NCBI RefSeq assembly: GCF_040703035.1 | Contig: NZ_CP159996.1 | Span: 1,336,001-1,400,000 of the forward strand | Reading direction: 5' to 3' | Length of the DNA: 64,000 nucleotides | Origin: Terribacillus aidingensis | GTDB lineage: Bacteria; Bacillota; Bacilli; Bacillales; Amphibacillaceae | Shown here: positions 43,070-52,059 of the stretch, one piece after another | Layout: each line of letters begins with the position of its first letter | Position numbering within the stretch: position 1 is the stretch's first letter | Notes under the pieces: model-generated | Seen by the model: only the letters and a program-made list of their open reading frames with translations | Told to the model about the DNA's origin: nothing | The model's database searches: none | Made by a program: the position numbers and the translations under genes

Positions 43070-44032
43070 ATGGAATGCAATATTATATATTTTGAAAAAG
43101 CTTTCACCGCGACGATAGAAATCATCGAAAAGTACAAAGATAATGATATGAATGTTATTTATTGGGATAATTTGAATGAGGAAGAAAAGCAAATTGCACT
43201 TAGTAAGGCTAACTATTTCATAACTGCATCTTATCCAATAACAAAGGAATTGATGGAGAAGGCACCCAACTTGAAGCTGATTCAGAAAACCGGCAGTGGA
43301 GTTGACAATATTGATTTAGCTTCAGCAGATAAACTTAACATTAAAGTATCAAGTACGCCGGGTGCAAACTCTAACAGTGTTGTAGAACTAACAATTGGAT
43401 TGATAATAAGTCTATACAGAAAGCTAAATCTTCTAGATCGTCACACTAAGAGTGGAGAATGGAAGATGTGGGAATATCGTACATCAATGTTTGAAATGAA
43501 TGGTAAAAAACACGGAATTATCGGTATAGGAAACATCGGTAAAAAAGTAGCAGAACTGTCTAAAGCATTCGGTACTGAAATCATCTATTATGATAAATAC
43601 AAATTGCCTGTAGAAGAAGAAAAAAGATTAGGGATTCAATATGTAGCATTCAATGAACTATTAGCTCAGGCAGATATTGTCAGTCTACACATTCCTTTAA
43701 TACCGGAGACAAGAAACTTAATAAGCCATGAGCAATTAAATTTGATGAAATCATCAGCAATCCTAATTAATGTAGCAAGAGGTAATATTATTAATGAAGA
43801 TGCACTAGCCAGCGCGCTTAAATGTAACCGTTTACTCGGAGCAGCTCTTGATACATGGGCTTCAGAACCTGTAGAGGTTGATAATCCTTTATTAAAATTA
43901 GATAACGTTGTGGCAACTCCTCACATTGCGGGAGGAACAAGAGACGTGTTGGAAACAGTTCTGCGGTTAACTTTTGATAACATAAATAAAGTTGAAGCAG
44001 GAAAAAATGCAAACAATTTAATCACAGTTTAA
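43070..44032 (+). CDS. D-isomer-specific 2-hydroxyacid dehydrogenase
   Basis: A 320-residue NAD(P)-dependent dehydrogenase of the phosphoglycerate dehydrogenase-like family. The substrate-domain NSNSVVELTIGLII, the Rossmann motif GIIGIGNIGKKVAE, the catalytic Arg in INVARGNIIN and the His in ATPHIAGGT are visible. The exact substrate is unknown; a sulfolactate, tartrate or other 2-hydroxyacid would suit the neighbours. ATG 43070 follows GGAGGAG; the ATG at 43055 precedes that site. Confidence 0.9.
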   Translation: MECNIIYFEKAFTATIEIIEKYKDNDMNVIYWDNLNEEEKQIALSKANYFITASYPITKELMEKAPNLKLIQKTGSGVDNIDLASADKLNIKVSSTPGANSNSVVELTIGLIISLYRKLNLLDRHTKSGEWKMWEYRTSMFEMNGKKHGIIGIGNIGKKVAELSKAFGTEIIYYDKYKLPVEEEKRLGIQYVAFNELLAQADIVSLHIPLIPETRNLISHEQLNLMKSSAILINVARGNIINEDALASALKCNRLLGAALDTWASEPVEVDNPLLKLDNVVATPHIAGGTRDVLETVLRLTFDNINKVEAGKNANNLITV

Positions 44033-44068
44033 AAATATAAATCTTAATAAAAGAAAAGAGGGGCTGTT

Positions 44069-44779
44069 ATGTCAAATGTCGGTTTTAGGATTTATTCTCA
44101 ATTTAATCGCTTAGACTCAAGTGTTGTAGAGAGCTTTGAGGGAATCGCAACATCTAATATAGGTGACGTGATGGGACGTATGAATGCCATGAACCATGGT
44201 ATTAAGAGTGTAAATAAACCTGGCACACATATTTTTGGAAGCGCTTTAACAGTTAAAACACATCCTTCTGATAATTTAATGGTTCATAAAGCGATGGACT
44301 TAGCAAAACCAGGTGATGTTATAGTTGTTGATGCTTGTGGCGATATGGGAAATGCAATCTTAGGAGAGCTGATGTGCCATTACGCTAAAACTAAAAATAT
44401 TGCTGGGTTTATAGTGGATGGGCCTGTAAGAGATTTATATAGCATTGCTGAAATGGGGTTCCCTGTATTTGCAAAAGGCGGCTCTCCTAGAGGACCGTAC
44501 AAGGAAGGACCGGGAGAGATTAATACAGTTATAAGCTGCGGTAATGTATCTGTATCACCTGGTGATATCGTTGTTGGAGATGATGATGGTGTTGTAGTTA
44601 TACCAAAATCAGATGCAGAGGATATCTTGTTTAAAGCTCAAGAAATTCAAACTAAAGAAAAATCTGTGATCGAGTCTATATATAACGGGAATTGGGGTCG
44701 TTCTTGGGTGGATGAAACTTTACAAAGCAAGGGCTGTGAAATAATTGAACAACACTATTCTTCAAATAGCAAAAAATGA
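44069..44779 (+). CDS. RraA-like / 4-hydroxy-4-methyl-2-oxoglutarate aldolase family protein
   Basis: A 236-residue RraA-fold protein with GDVMGRMNAM, the metal/substrate region VVVDACGDMGNAILGELMC, and GFIVDGPVRDL (Arg-Asp pair of the aldolase group). Members cleave or decarboxylate oxaloacetate-type and HMG acids. Next to a 2-hydroxyacid dehydrogenase it probably acts on the oxidised product. GAGGGG precedes the ATG. Confidence 0.88.
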   Translation: MSNVGFRIYSQFNRLDSSVVESFEGIATSNIGDVMGRMNAMNHGIKSVNKPGTHIFGSALTVKTHPSDNLMVHKAMDLAKPGDVIVVDACGDMGNAILGELMCHYAKTKNIAGFIVDGPVRDLYSIAEMGFPVFAKGGSPRGPYKEGPGEINTVISCGNVSVSPGDIVVGDDDGVVVIPKSDAEDILFKAQEIQTKEKSVIESIYNGNWGRSWVDETLQSKGCEIIEQHYSSNSKK

Positions 44780-45302
44780 CCTGAAACTCATTATTAGAGA
44801 TATCTTTATTGCAACAGGTTTACCAAAGGAAGAAGCTTCTACAATTGCCCGACACCTTGTCCTTGCTAATTTACGAGGTCTCAAGGTATCGATTCACATG
44901 GAGTAAGCAGAGTAGGCATTTATATGAAACGGTTAGAAAAAATTAGAATATACCGCTAGGCTGACCTTGTGAAAGCGATTTCTTTATTAATGACCGTTCA
45001 ATCTTTTGTATCATTCTTGTTTTAAACTCTTGAATCTCCTGAAATAGATTAGCGCATTAAGATAAAACATGGACCTACATTTTGAGTTTTAGATAAAACA
45101 TTATATAAATCCGGAATGTGAGGACCAAAATGAGGTCCGCAACGTTAAATTGATGGAAGCATACTACAGAATCTATATACCTGGTGGAATTTAACAAGAG
45201 AAATCATAAGATCGAGAGCAAAATGGGAGACTGATTTCATTAGATTTAGTAAAAAATTTGAATGAGATTGGGCGAAAGTACAAGATAAATTGGATAGCCT
45301 GA
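44779..45302 (+). pseudogene. Remains of a malate/L-lactate dehydrogenase (Ldh2 family) gene
   Basis: The N-terminal part reads LIIRDIFIATGLPKEEAS and IARHLVLANLRG, then in a shifted frame GIDSHGVSRVGIYMKRLEK, the hallmark Ldh2/ComC start. The end reads YYRIYIPGGI, two in-frame stops, DREQNGRLISLDLVKNLNEI and GRKYKIN, the family's C-terminus. The central two-thirds is deleted. It would have completed a three-enzyme hydroxyacid pathway. Confidence 0.8.
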
Positions 45303-45317
45303 ATTGGAGGGGTTCGT

Positions 45318-46670
45318 ATGAAGCAAGCAAAACCTAAAAAGACTCGCTTTCGCTGGGTGGTAATGGTATTGATTTTTATCACTTACATGATAGCTGGTGC
45401 AGATAGGTCAAATATAAGCGTTGTAATACCATATATACAGGATGACTTTGAGTTAAGTAATACAGATATTGGTCTAATGGCTACGCTTTTTTATCTTACT
45501 TATACCGTTATTCAAATACCATCCGGATTTATTTATAGTAAATTTGGAACAAGAAAAATCTTTTCTTTTTCTATGATCTTAACGTCAATTGCTACTTTCT
45601 TTATGGGGACGGCTGGATCTGCACTACAGTTGAAAATAGGTAGATTAATTTTAGGCTTAGCTGAAGGACCATTGCCAGTTGGTATTATATCAACAATTAA
45701 CCGGTGGTTTCCTGGAAAAGAAAAAGGAACTGCCACAGGTATCTATATGTCTGCAATGAAAGCTGCACCTGCTATTGTGCCACCGCTATGTGCCTTTATT
45801 ATTCTCGCATTTAGTTGGCGAGAAGTGTTTTATCTATTTGCCATACCAGGATTGATTTTTGCAGTATTATGGTTCTTTTTAGTAAAAGACACTCCAGAAG
45901 AAAGCAAATATGCTTCCGAACGTGAAGTAGATTATATAAGGTCGGAAAACATCTCAACTGAAAATAAAGATTCTAAGAAAAAAAATAATCTCTCTCTTAA
46001 TTGGCTAGATAAGGTTATCCGCACTAAAAATGTGCCTGCTCTTGATACGAACAAAAAGATATTTCTTTCTTGGAATATATGGGGTTGTACACTTGGATAT
46101 TTTTTCATGGTAGGTATTGTGTATGCAATCATGACATGGATCCCAACCTACTTAGTAGATGTTAAGGGATATTCTGTTATGGAGATGGGATTTGTCGCAT
46201 CTACGCCGTGGATAGGAGCTATTATAGGGAATATAATTGGAGGTTGGATGTCGGATAACATTTTCAATCGCAGAAGAAAGCCTTTAATGATTGTGACTGC
46301 TGCTTCCACAATATTTAGTATGTATGCATTGCTATATGCTCCAAATAGTCCTGCATTATTGGGTACTCTACTTTTAGCAACTGGTATTTTGCTGAATCTT
46401 GGTTACTCTACATTCTTGGCATATCCCATGGGCATCACCTCTAAAGAAAAGCTGCCATTGGCAGCCTCAATCATAAATACGGGAGGATCTCTTGGTGGAG
46501 CATTTGCACCCTTTATAGTAGGATTACTACTGGATACATTTAACTGGAATACAGTTTTTACATTCCTATCAGCTAGCTCTTTCATGACATTTATCCTCCT
46601 GTTTACTATAATCGAGCCAAAGATTAACACAATGGAACCAAAAACTAATATCCAGACACGCACTAACTAA
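45318..46670 (+). CDS. MFS transporter, anion:cation symporter (ACS) family
   Basis: A 450-residue permease with twelve membrane segments; TM1 contains ADRSNISVVIPYIQDDF and the TM2-3 region YSKFGTRKIF. ACS family members import hexuronates, tartrate, galactonate and similar organic anions, which fits the hydroxyacid enzymes upstream. GGAGGGG precedes the ATG. It is last in the cluster. Confidence 0.88.
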   Translation: MKQAKPKKTRFRWVVMVLIFITYMIAGADRSNISVVIPYIQDDFELSNTDIGLMATLFYLTYTVIQIPSGFIYSKFGTRKIFSFSMILTSIATFFMGTAGSALQLKIGRLILGLAEGPLPVGIISTINRWFPGKEKGTATGIYMSAMKAAPAIVPPLCAFIILAFSWREVFYLFAIPGLIFAVLWFFLVKDTPEESKYASEREVDYIRSENISTENKDSKKKNNLSLNWLDKVIRTKNVPALDTNKKIFLSWNIWGCTLGYFFMVGIVYAIMTWIPTYLVDVKGYSVMEMGFVASTPWIGAIIGNIIGGWMSDNIFNRRRKPLMIVTAASTIFSMYALLYAPNSPALLGTLLLATGILLNLGYSTFLAYPMGITSKEKLPLAASIINTGGSLGGAFAPFIVGLLLDTFNWNTVFTFLSASSFMTFILLFTIIEPKINTMEPKTNIQTRTN

Positions 46671-46733
46671 AAAGCAGCATACATCTGAAGTACTCAGAAA
46701 GTTAGACATATTATTTCATTAGGAAACGCTCTG

Positions 46734-46772
46734 GGCATGAATCCGGTATTGTATCGTATTCATGCCTTTAGT
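46734..46772 (+). terminator. Probable terminator of the hydroxyacid cluster
   Basis: GGCATGAAT ... ATTCATGCC followed by a short T-containing tail, about 65 bases after the transporter stop. Confidence 0.55.
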
Positions 46773-46987
46773 GTTAGGAGAGTTAATGAACAAACTTCAA
46801 AACGCAAGAATTTTGTTCAGTATGAGAATCAAATAAACAGTTTGCTTTAATTACCAATAAATTCCAAGTTAGAATGGAATACTTTAAAACCACTACATAT
46901 TGAGGTTACAATCAACAATATGAAAGCGTATAAAAAGAAGGCGGCTTACTATTGTAGGTGCCTCTCCATACAAAGAATAGAATGAAT

Positions 46988-47025
46988 AAAGAGGCTTGCA
47001 GTTTCCATGCAAGCCTCTTTATATT
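46988..47025. terminator. Bidirectional terminator
   Basis: AAAGAGGCTTGCA / TGCAAGCCTCTTT with flanking AT tracts; suited to ending the leftward AhpD-like remnant. The 300 bases before it (from 46671) hold no other recognisable gene. Confidence 0.8.
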
Positions 47026-47095
47026 AACAAAACCTAAATCTTATCCTTAAGACATGTTGGCAGCAATGTAGATTGAGTATAAATTAATTTACAAG

Positions 47096-47386
47096 TTATT
47101 CGTCATAAGCAACAAGAGCATTAACACCGTGAGCTAGAGCAGAACCAGCTTTTAAAGCTGTAGCCACCATAATGGCTTCAGCCATTTCTTCTTTAGTTAC
47201 TCGTGCTTTTTTAGCATTTTTGACATGAGTATTAATGCAATATGGGCACCCCGTAACATGTGCCACTGCAATAGCAATTAATTCTTTTTCTTTTACGCTC
47301 AGAGCTCCAGCTTTCATAGTTTTCTGATTAAAAGATATGAATGCATCAAATACATCTCTATTTAATCCTGAAAACTCTCTTATAAT
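47096..47386 (-). pseudogene. AhpD/carboxymuconolactone-decarboxylase-like gene, start lost
   Basis: The C-terminal domain is clear: ALSVKEKELIAIAVAHVTGC then PYC, with the CxxC redox pair and downstream His. The family N-terminus is still readable upstream (IREFSGLNRDVFDAFISFNQ) but has no start codon before a TAG at 47389-47387. A 73-residue product could start at the internal ATG 47317, lacking about 45 residues. Decay is likely. Confidence 0.65.
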
Positions 47387-47935
47387 CTAAAGTGAGAATT
47401 CACTCTTTGATTAAAGGAATAACAGTGTATTTACCCTCAACCTTATTTTGCATATTTCTTATAAATTAGTCTATCTATACAAGAGGTTTAAGCAGCGACG
47501 TTAAATGACGTATTGTATCATCTTCCTAATAATTCTTTTGAACATATTTAAAAGGGGGTTCCAAGAGAAAAAAACCTTTCTAAGGAGAAGCAGCAAAAGT
47601 CAATTAGGACGAGGCGTTATTTTTAGTGTAGATATACAAAACGCTCTTGCTCTTCTTCCACTCGCTTTAGCTTTACCGGGAGATTGTTCTATATAGGATC
47701 TAACGTTTATTATTTAACACATAACATCGTTAAGTTTGCTAGTAAACAAATAAATATTCGAATAGTTCCTAATTGGTCGGGACACAGTATCATAGAAATA
47801 AGGAATATTTCCAGAATGCTGAATCCGATCTCTGGGTTAGTCTAAATCATTTATAATATGGTACAATAATATGGTACCCACGTAGAGTATAAGGAGATAT
47901 TTGTATATATCCTTAAGGAAATGAAGGTGAATTTC
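47387..47935. other. Gene-poor interval before csoR
   Basis: No ORF here looks genuine. The stretch holds AT-rich sequence and, near 47855-47885, a promoter-like TACAATAATATGG region in front of the copper regulator. Confidence 0.4.
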
Positions 47936-48244
47936 ATGAACAATGCTGATGAAATAAAAGTAACCCATAGATCAACAAATGATAAAGATCAGTTAATTAA
48001 ACGCTTAAAACGGATAGAAGGTCAGGTTCGCGGTATCCAAAGCATGATTGAAAATGACAGATATTGTGTTGATATTCTTACTCAAATTTCTGCTATCAAC
48101 GCAGCGATGAATAAAGTGGGGTTTCATTTATTGGAACAACATACACACCATTGTGTATCTGATGCGATAAAGGATGGAGATGGAGAAGAAGCCATCGAGG
48201 AATTGATGGAAGTGTTTAAAAGATTTTCTAAAGCTTCCTCATAA
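47936..48244 (+). CDS. csoR: CsoR-type copper-sensing repressor 1
   Basis: A 102-residue CsoR protein. All three Cu(I) ligands are present: Cys in DRYCVDIL, and His and Cys in LLEQHTHHC. The RNA/DNA-contact helix has LKRIEGQVRGI. It should repress the copZ-copA genes and release DNA on binding Cu(I). ATG 47936 follows AAGGTGA; the ATG at 47921 precedes that site. The gene has its own terminator. Confidence 0.9.
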   Translation: MNNADEIKVTHRSTNDKDQLIKRLKRIEGQVRGIQSMIENDRYCVDILTQISAINAAMNKVGFHLLEQHTHHCVSDAIKDGDGEEAIEELMEVFKRFSKASS

Positions 48245-48284
48245 TATAAAGCCAGCTATTTGGATGCTGGCTTTATATTAATAG
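48241..48284 (+). terminator. Terminator after csoR 1
   Basis: TAATATAAAGCCAGC / GCTGGCTTTATATTA forms a long perfect stem overlapping the csoR stop codon. Confidence 0.85.
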
Positions 48285-48285
48285 G

Positions 48286-48315
48286 TTGACATACCTAACG
48301 GGGGTATTGTATATT
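48286..48315 (+). promoter_or_regulatory. Promoter and CsoR-type operator for second csoR
   Basis: TTGACA (48286-48291) and TATATT (48310-48315), 18 bases apart, flank the operator ATACCTAACGGGGGTAT (48291-48307), placing the repressor squarely in the spacer. Confidence 0.78.
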
Positions 48316-48366
48316 TAAGTTGTTGAATCGGCACAACAGTTTAATATACAAGGAGAGGTGATAGAT

Positions 48367-48690
48367 TTGGGAGACTTGATGATGCTCAACGATGAAAGCT
48401 GTGATACTCAAGAGAAAAACGGGAATTATTCCGGTGAGTTACAAGATAAGCTCATCAAGAGGATGAACAGAATAGAAGGTCAAGTTAAAGGCATTAAAAA
48501 CATGATCATAAAAAAAGCTTATTGTGATGACATCTTACATCAAATATCTGCTTCACAGGCAGCATTAGATTCTGTATCTCGGGTTCTGCTAGAAAGTCAC
48601 ATCAATACTTGTGTAATTGATCGGTTGAAACAAGATGATACCGAGATTGTAAAGGAATTCTTGACTACTATCTCTAAAATCACAAAATAA
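48367..48690 (+). CDS. CsoR-type repressor 2
   Basis: A 107-residue CsoR-family protein with Cys in KAYCDDIL and His/Cys in LLESHINTC, so the copper ligand set is complete. It differs considerably from CsoR 1, including an extended acidic N-terminus. The TTG at 48367 is chosen because AAGGAGAGGTGA ends five bases earlier; ATG 48379 and GTG 48358 are alternatives. It precedes copZ and shares the operator type. Confidence 0.82.
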   Translation: MGDLMMLNDESCDTQEKNGNYSGELQDKLIKRMNRIEGQVKGIKNMIIKKAYCDDILHQISASQAALDSVSRVLLESHINTCVIDRLKQDDTEIVKEFLTTISKITK

Positions 48691-48705
48691 CTCAAAACGC
48701 TTCCT

Positions 48706-48720
48706 TACCCTATAGGGGTA
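48706..48720. promoter_or_regulatory. CsoR-type operator before copZ
   Basis: TACCCTATAGGGGTA lies between the second csoR and copZ, about 50 bases ahead of the copZ start. Confidence 0.75.
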
Positions 48721-48768
48721 TGTTAACATAATGATATTGAAGCAAACTTCACTAAGGAGGAATTTATA

Positions 48769-48975
48769 ATGGAAAAAGTAACTCTCAATGTACAAGGAAT
48801 GTCTTGCGCTCATTGCGTTAATTCTATAGAAGGAAATGTAGGTCAACTCGATGGTGTGGACACTGTAAAAGTAAATCTGGACGAAGCAAAAGTAGATGTT
48901 GCTTATGATTCAGATAAAGTTGGCCTTGAAGAAATCAAGGAAGTAATTGAAGAACAGGGTTATGACGTAGCTTAA
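48769..48975 (+). CDS. copZ: Copper chaperone CopZ
   Basis: A 68-residue HMA-domain chaperone with the Cu(I)-binding motif in GMSCAHCVNS (Cys13, Cys16). It carries Cu(I) to CopA and to CsoR. AAGGAGGAA precedes the ATG. It is followed by a hairpin terminator (about 49000-49034) and another operator before copA. Confidence 0.95.
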   Translation: MEKVTLNVQGMSCAHCVNSIEGNVGQLDGVDTVKVNLDEAKVDVAYDSDKVGLEEIKEVIEEQGYDVA

Positions 48976-48999
48976 TATTAGAATGAACTTTCTTATCGG

Positions 49000-49034
49000 A
49001 TCGTGCCTATCATAAAAGCACGGTCTGATTTTTA
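49000..49034 (+). terminator. Hairpin terminator between copZ and copA
   Basis: GATCGTGC / GCACGGTC (one G-U pair) followed by TGATTTTT. Confidence 0.65.
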
Positions 49035-49043
49035 CAATAAAAA

Positions 49044-49060
49044 ATACCCCTATTGGGTAT
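49044..49060. promoter_or_regulatory. CsoR-type operator before copA
   Basis: ATACCCCTATTGGGTAT, a near-perfect palindrome, lies 21 bases upstream of the copA start codon. Confidence 0.75.
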
Positions 49061-49081
49061 ACGGGGATAGGAGTGAGAATA

Positions 49082-51499
49082 TTGAGTCAAAAGGAAGCAA
49101 CTCTCCAAATCACTGGAATGACATGTGCAGCATGTGCAACAAGGATTGAAAAAGGGCTGAACAAGGTCGAAGGTGTAGAAGAGGCCAACGTTAATCTCGC
49201 CCTTGAGAAAACAAATATCAAGTATGATGCAGATGTAACTGACATTGAGAAATTTAAGGAAAAGGTTCAATCATTGGGATATAACATTGTAACGGATAAA
49301 GTCGACTTCGATATCTCAGGCATGACCTGTGCAGCCTGCGCGAATAAAATCGAAAAACGTTTGAATAAGTTGGATGGTGTAGAGCAAGCGACTGTTAATT
49401 TTGCATTAGAATCCGTAATGGTGGACTATTATCCAGATCAAGTTTCGCCTCCCGATATGAAGGAAGCGATAAAAAAGCTTGGATATACTCTTGAACAAAA
49501 ACAGGAAACACAAGGGGAGACAATCGACCATCGCCAAAAAGAGATTGTGAAGCAGCAAGGGAAATTCATGTTTTCATTAATTTTGTCACTTCCATTATTA
49601 TGGGCAATGGTAAGCCACTTTGAATTTACTTCTTTTATTTGGCTGCCTGACATGTTCATGAATCCATGGGTACAATTCGCCCTAGCGACTCCTGTTCAAT
49701 TCATCGTAGGCAGACAGTTCTATGTGGGAGCGTACAAGGCTTTAAGAAATAAGAGTGCAAACATGGATGTACTGGTGGCTTTAGGTACATCGGCAGCTTA
49801 TTTTTATTCATTATATTTGAGCATCGAGTCCATTGGATCCCATGCGCATACGGTCGAGCTTTATTACGAAACAAGTGCTGTTCTTATTACGTTGATCATT
49901 TTAGGTAAATTATTCGAAGCTAAAGCGAAGGGACGCTCATCTGAGGCTATCAAGAAGCTGATTGGCTTGCAGGCAAAAAGCGCAACAGTCTTCCGTAACG
50001 GAAAAGAAATGATTATCCCGATTGAAGAGGTTTTGGAAGCGGATATCGTGTACGTGAAACCAGGAGAAAAGGTACCCGTTGATGGTGAAATAGTCGAAGG
50101 GCAGTCAGCACTTGATGAATCCATGTTAACCGGTGAAAGTATTCCGGTCGATAAATCCATCGGGGAAAGCGTGATTGGATCGACCATCAATAAGAATGGT
50201 TTCTTGAAAATAAAAGCAACAAAGGTTGGGAAAGACACAGCGTTAGCACAAATCATTAAAGTGGTCGAAGAAGCACAAGGATCCAAAGCACCTATCCAGC
50301 GGCTGGCTGATGTGATTTCAGGTATTTTCGTACCAATTGTCGTCGGAATTGCACTTGTAACCTTCCTTATTTGGTATTTCGCAGTAAGCCCTGGAGATTT
50401 CGCTGAGGCACTTGAAAAATTCATTGCCGTACTGGTTATTGCCTGCCCATGTGCGCTCGGTTTAGCAACACCGACTTCCATCATGGCTGGTTCTGGTCGT
50501 GCAGCTGAATTCGGTATCTTGTTCAAAGGTGGAGAACATCTTGAAACCACGCATCGTTTGGATACAATTATTCTTGATAAAACAGGTACAGTTACAAACG
50601 GTAAACCATCCTTGACAGATGTTGTGTTGGCAGAAGGTATAGATGAGAAAGAATTTCTTACGCTTGTAGGGAACGCTGAGAGAAATTCAGAACATCCGCT
50701 TGCCGAAGCAATCGTTGAAGGCATCAAGGAAAAAGGAATTACGCTAGGATCCTCTCAAACCTTCGAGGCCATTCCTGGATACGGTATTCAGTCAACTGTG
50801 GACGGGAAGCAGTTATTCATTGGCACACGCAGACTAATGCAGAAACATAACATTCCTGTACAAGGTGTATTAGCCGAAATGGAGCAGTTGGAGAAGCAAG
50901 GCAAAACGGCAATGCTAGTTGCCATTGACGGACACTATGCTGGTATAGTTGCCGTCGCGGACACAATCAAGGAAACATCAAAAGAAGCCATCAAACGATT
51001 GCATACCATGGGCTTGGATGTAGTGATGATTACAGGAGATAACACGCAAACAGCTAAAGCTATAGCGGAGCAAGTTGGCATAAAACAATTCATTGCCGAA
51101 GTGCTACCAGAAGGCAAGGCCGAAGAAGTGAAAAAACTTCAGCTTGCTGGGAAAAAAGTAGCGATGGTGGGCGATGGAATAAACGATGCACCTGCTCTAG
51201 CTATTGCTGATATCGGGATGGCAATTGGTACGGGCACCGATGTAGCCATGGAAGCTGCCGATATCACCCTGATTCGTGGGGAGCTAACAAGCATTGCTGA
51301 TGCAATTCTTATGAGTAAGAAGACAATCACCAATATCAAGCAAAATCTTTTCTGGGCACTTGCGTACAATAGTCTGGGCGTTCCAGTCGCAGCGGTAGGT
51401 CTATTGGCTCCTTGGTTAGCAGGAGCAGCGATGGCATTCAGCTCTGTATCTGTTGTACTTAATGCCTTAAGATTGCAACGGACAAAGTTAAAAGCATAA
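49082..51499 (+). CDS. copA: Copper-exporting P-type ATPase CopA
   Basis: An 805-residue P1B-1 ATPase. It has two N-terminal HMA domains (GMTCAAC at Cys15/Cys18 and Cys83/Cys86), membrane helices, the intramembrane CPC in ACPCALGLATP (Cys455, Cys457), the phosphorylated Asp499 in DKTGT, the conserved SEHPLAEAI, and MVGDGINDAPAL. It expels Cu(I) from the cytoplasm. The TTG at 49082 follows AGGAGTGA at ideal spacing; the GTG at 49073 lies inside that site. Confidence 0.96.
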   Translation: MSQKEATLQITGMTCAACATRIEKGLNKVEGVEEANVNLALEKTNIKYDADVTDIEKFKEKVQSLGYNIVTDKVDFDISGMTCAACANKIEKRLNKLDGVEQATVNFALESVMVDYYPDQVSPPDMKEAIKKLGYTLEQKQETQGETIDHRQKEIVKQQGKFMFSLILSLPLLWAMVSHFEFTSFIWLPDMFMNPWVQFALATPVQFIVGRQFYVGAYKALRNKSANMDVLVALGTSAAYFYSLYLSIESIGSHAHTVELYYETSAVLITLIILGKLFEAKAKGRSSEAIKKLIGLQAKSATVFRNGKEMIIPIEEVLEADIVYVKPGEKVPVDGEIVEGQSALDESMLTGESIPVDKSIGESVIGSTINKNGFLKIKATKVGKDTALAQIIKVVEEAQGSKAPIQRLADVISGIFVPIVVGIALVTFLIWYFAVSPGDFAEALEKFIAVLVIACPCALGLATPTSIMAGSGRAAEFGILFKGGEHLETTHRLDTIILDKTGTVTNGKPSLTDVVLAEGIDEKEFLTLVGNAERNSEHPLAEAIVEGIKEKGITLGSSQTFEAIPGYGIQSTVDGKQLFIGTRRLMQKHNIPVQGVLAEMEQLEKQGKTAMLVAIDGHYAGIVAVADTIKETSKEAIKRLHTMGLDVVMITGDNTQTAKAIAEQVGIKQFIAEVLPEGKAEEVKKLQLAGKKVAMVGDGINDAPALAIADIGMAIGTGTDVAMEAADITLIRGELTSIADAILMSKKTITNIKQNLFWALAYNSLGVPVAAVGLLAPWLAGAAMAFSSVSVVLNALRLQRTKLKA

Positions 51500-51521
51500 C
51501 TACAGAAAGAAGGAGCAGCAT

Positions 51522-51614
51522 ATGAATCCAAAACGAAGCATTATGATTTGGGCAATTTCGGCTGTAGTGTATCTTGGTATAGTCATCTTAGGTTACAGTT
51601 TGTTTACAAGTTAG
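51522..51614 (+). CDS. 30-residue single-helix membrane peptide downstream of copA
   Basis: Reads MNPKRSIMIWAISAVVYLG then IVILGYSLFTS: a short basic N-terminus and one hydrophobic helix of about 20 residues. AAGGAGCAG precedes the ATG and it begins 22 bases after the copA stop, before the terminator, so it is probably in the copA transcript. No Cys, and no known family recognised. A regulatory or stabilising partner of the ATPase is a guess. Confidence 0.6.
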   Translation: MNPKRSIMIWAISAVVYLGIVILGYSLFTS

Positions 51615-51670
51615 AATTGACAAAATAACAATCCTTAGCGGTAAGAGCACTATGATATCAGTAGTAGATG

Positions 51671-51701
51671 AAGCCATGCAGATATCACTGCATGGCTTTT
51701 T
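51671..51701 (+). terminator. Terminator of the copper operon
   Basis: AAGCCATGCAG / CTGCATGGCTT followed by TTT lies 56 bases after the small membrane ORF. Confidence 0.85.
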
Positions 51702-51765
51702 AAACAGGTGGGTCCTTAAGTATAAGGCTACACTTTCTTAGGTGTATTAGAGTAAACATTGGTGA

Positions 51766-52029
<264 letters not shown>

Positions 52030-52059
52030 ATTTAAATACATAAGGATGGGGGTATTGAT

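Noticed and set aside
47505..47696. 63-codon open frame on the + strand before csoR
   Set aside because: No ribosome site, no family resemblance and odd composition; judged a chance open frame.
49000..49034. Riboswitch between copZ and copA
   Set aside because: Only a short hairpin with a T tract is seen, without conserved aptamer elements; a simple terminator explains it.
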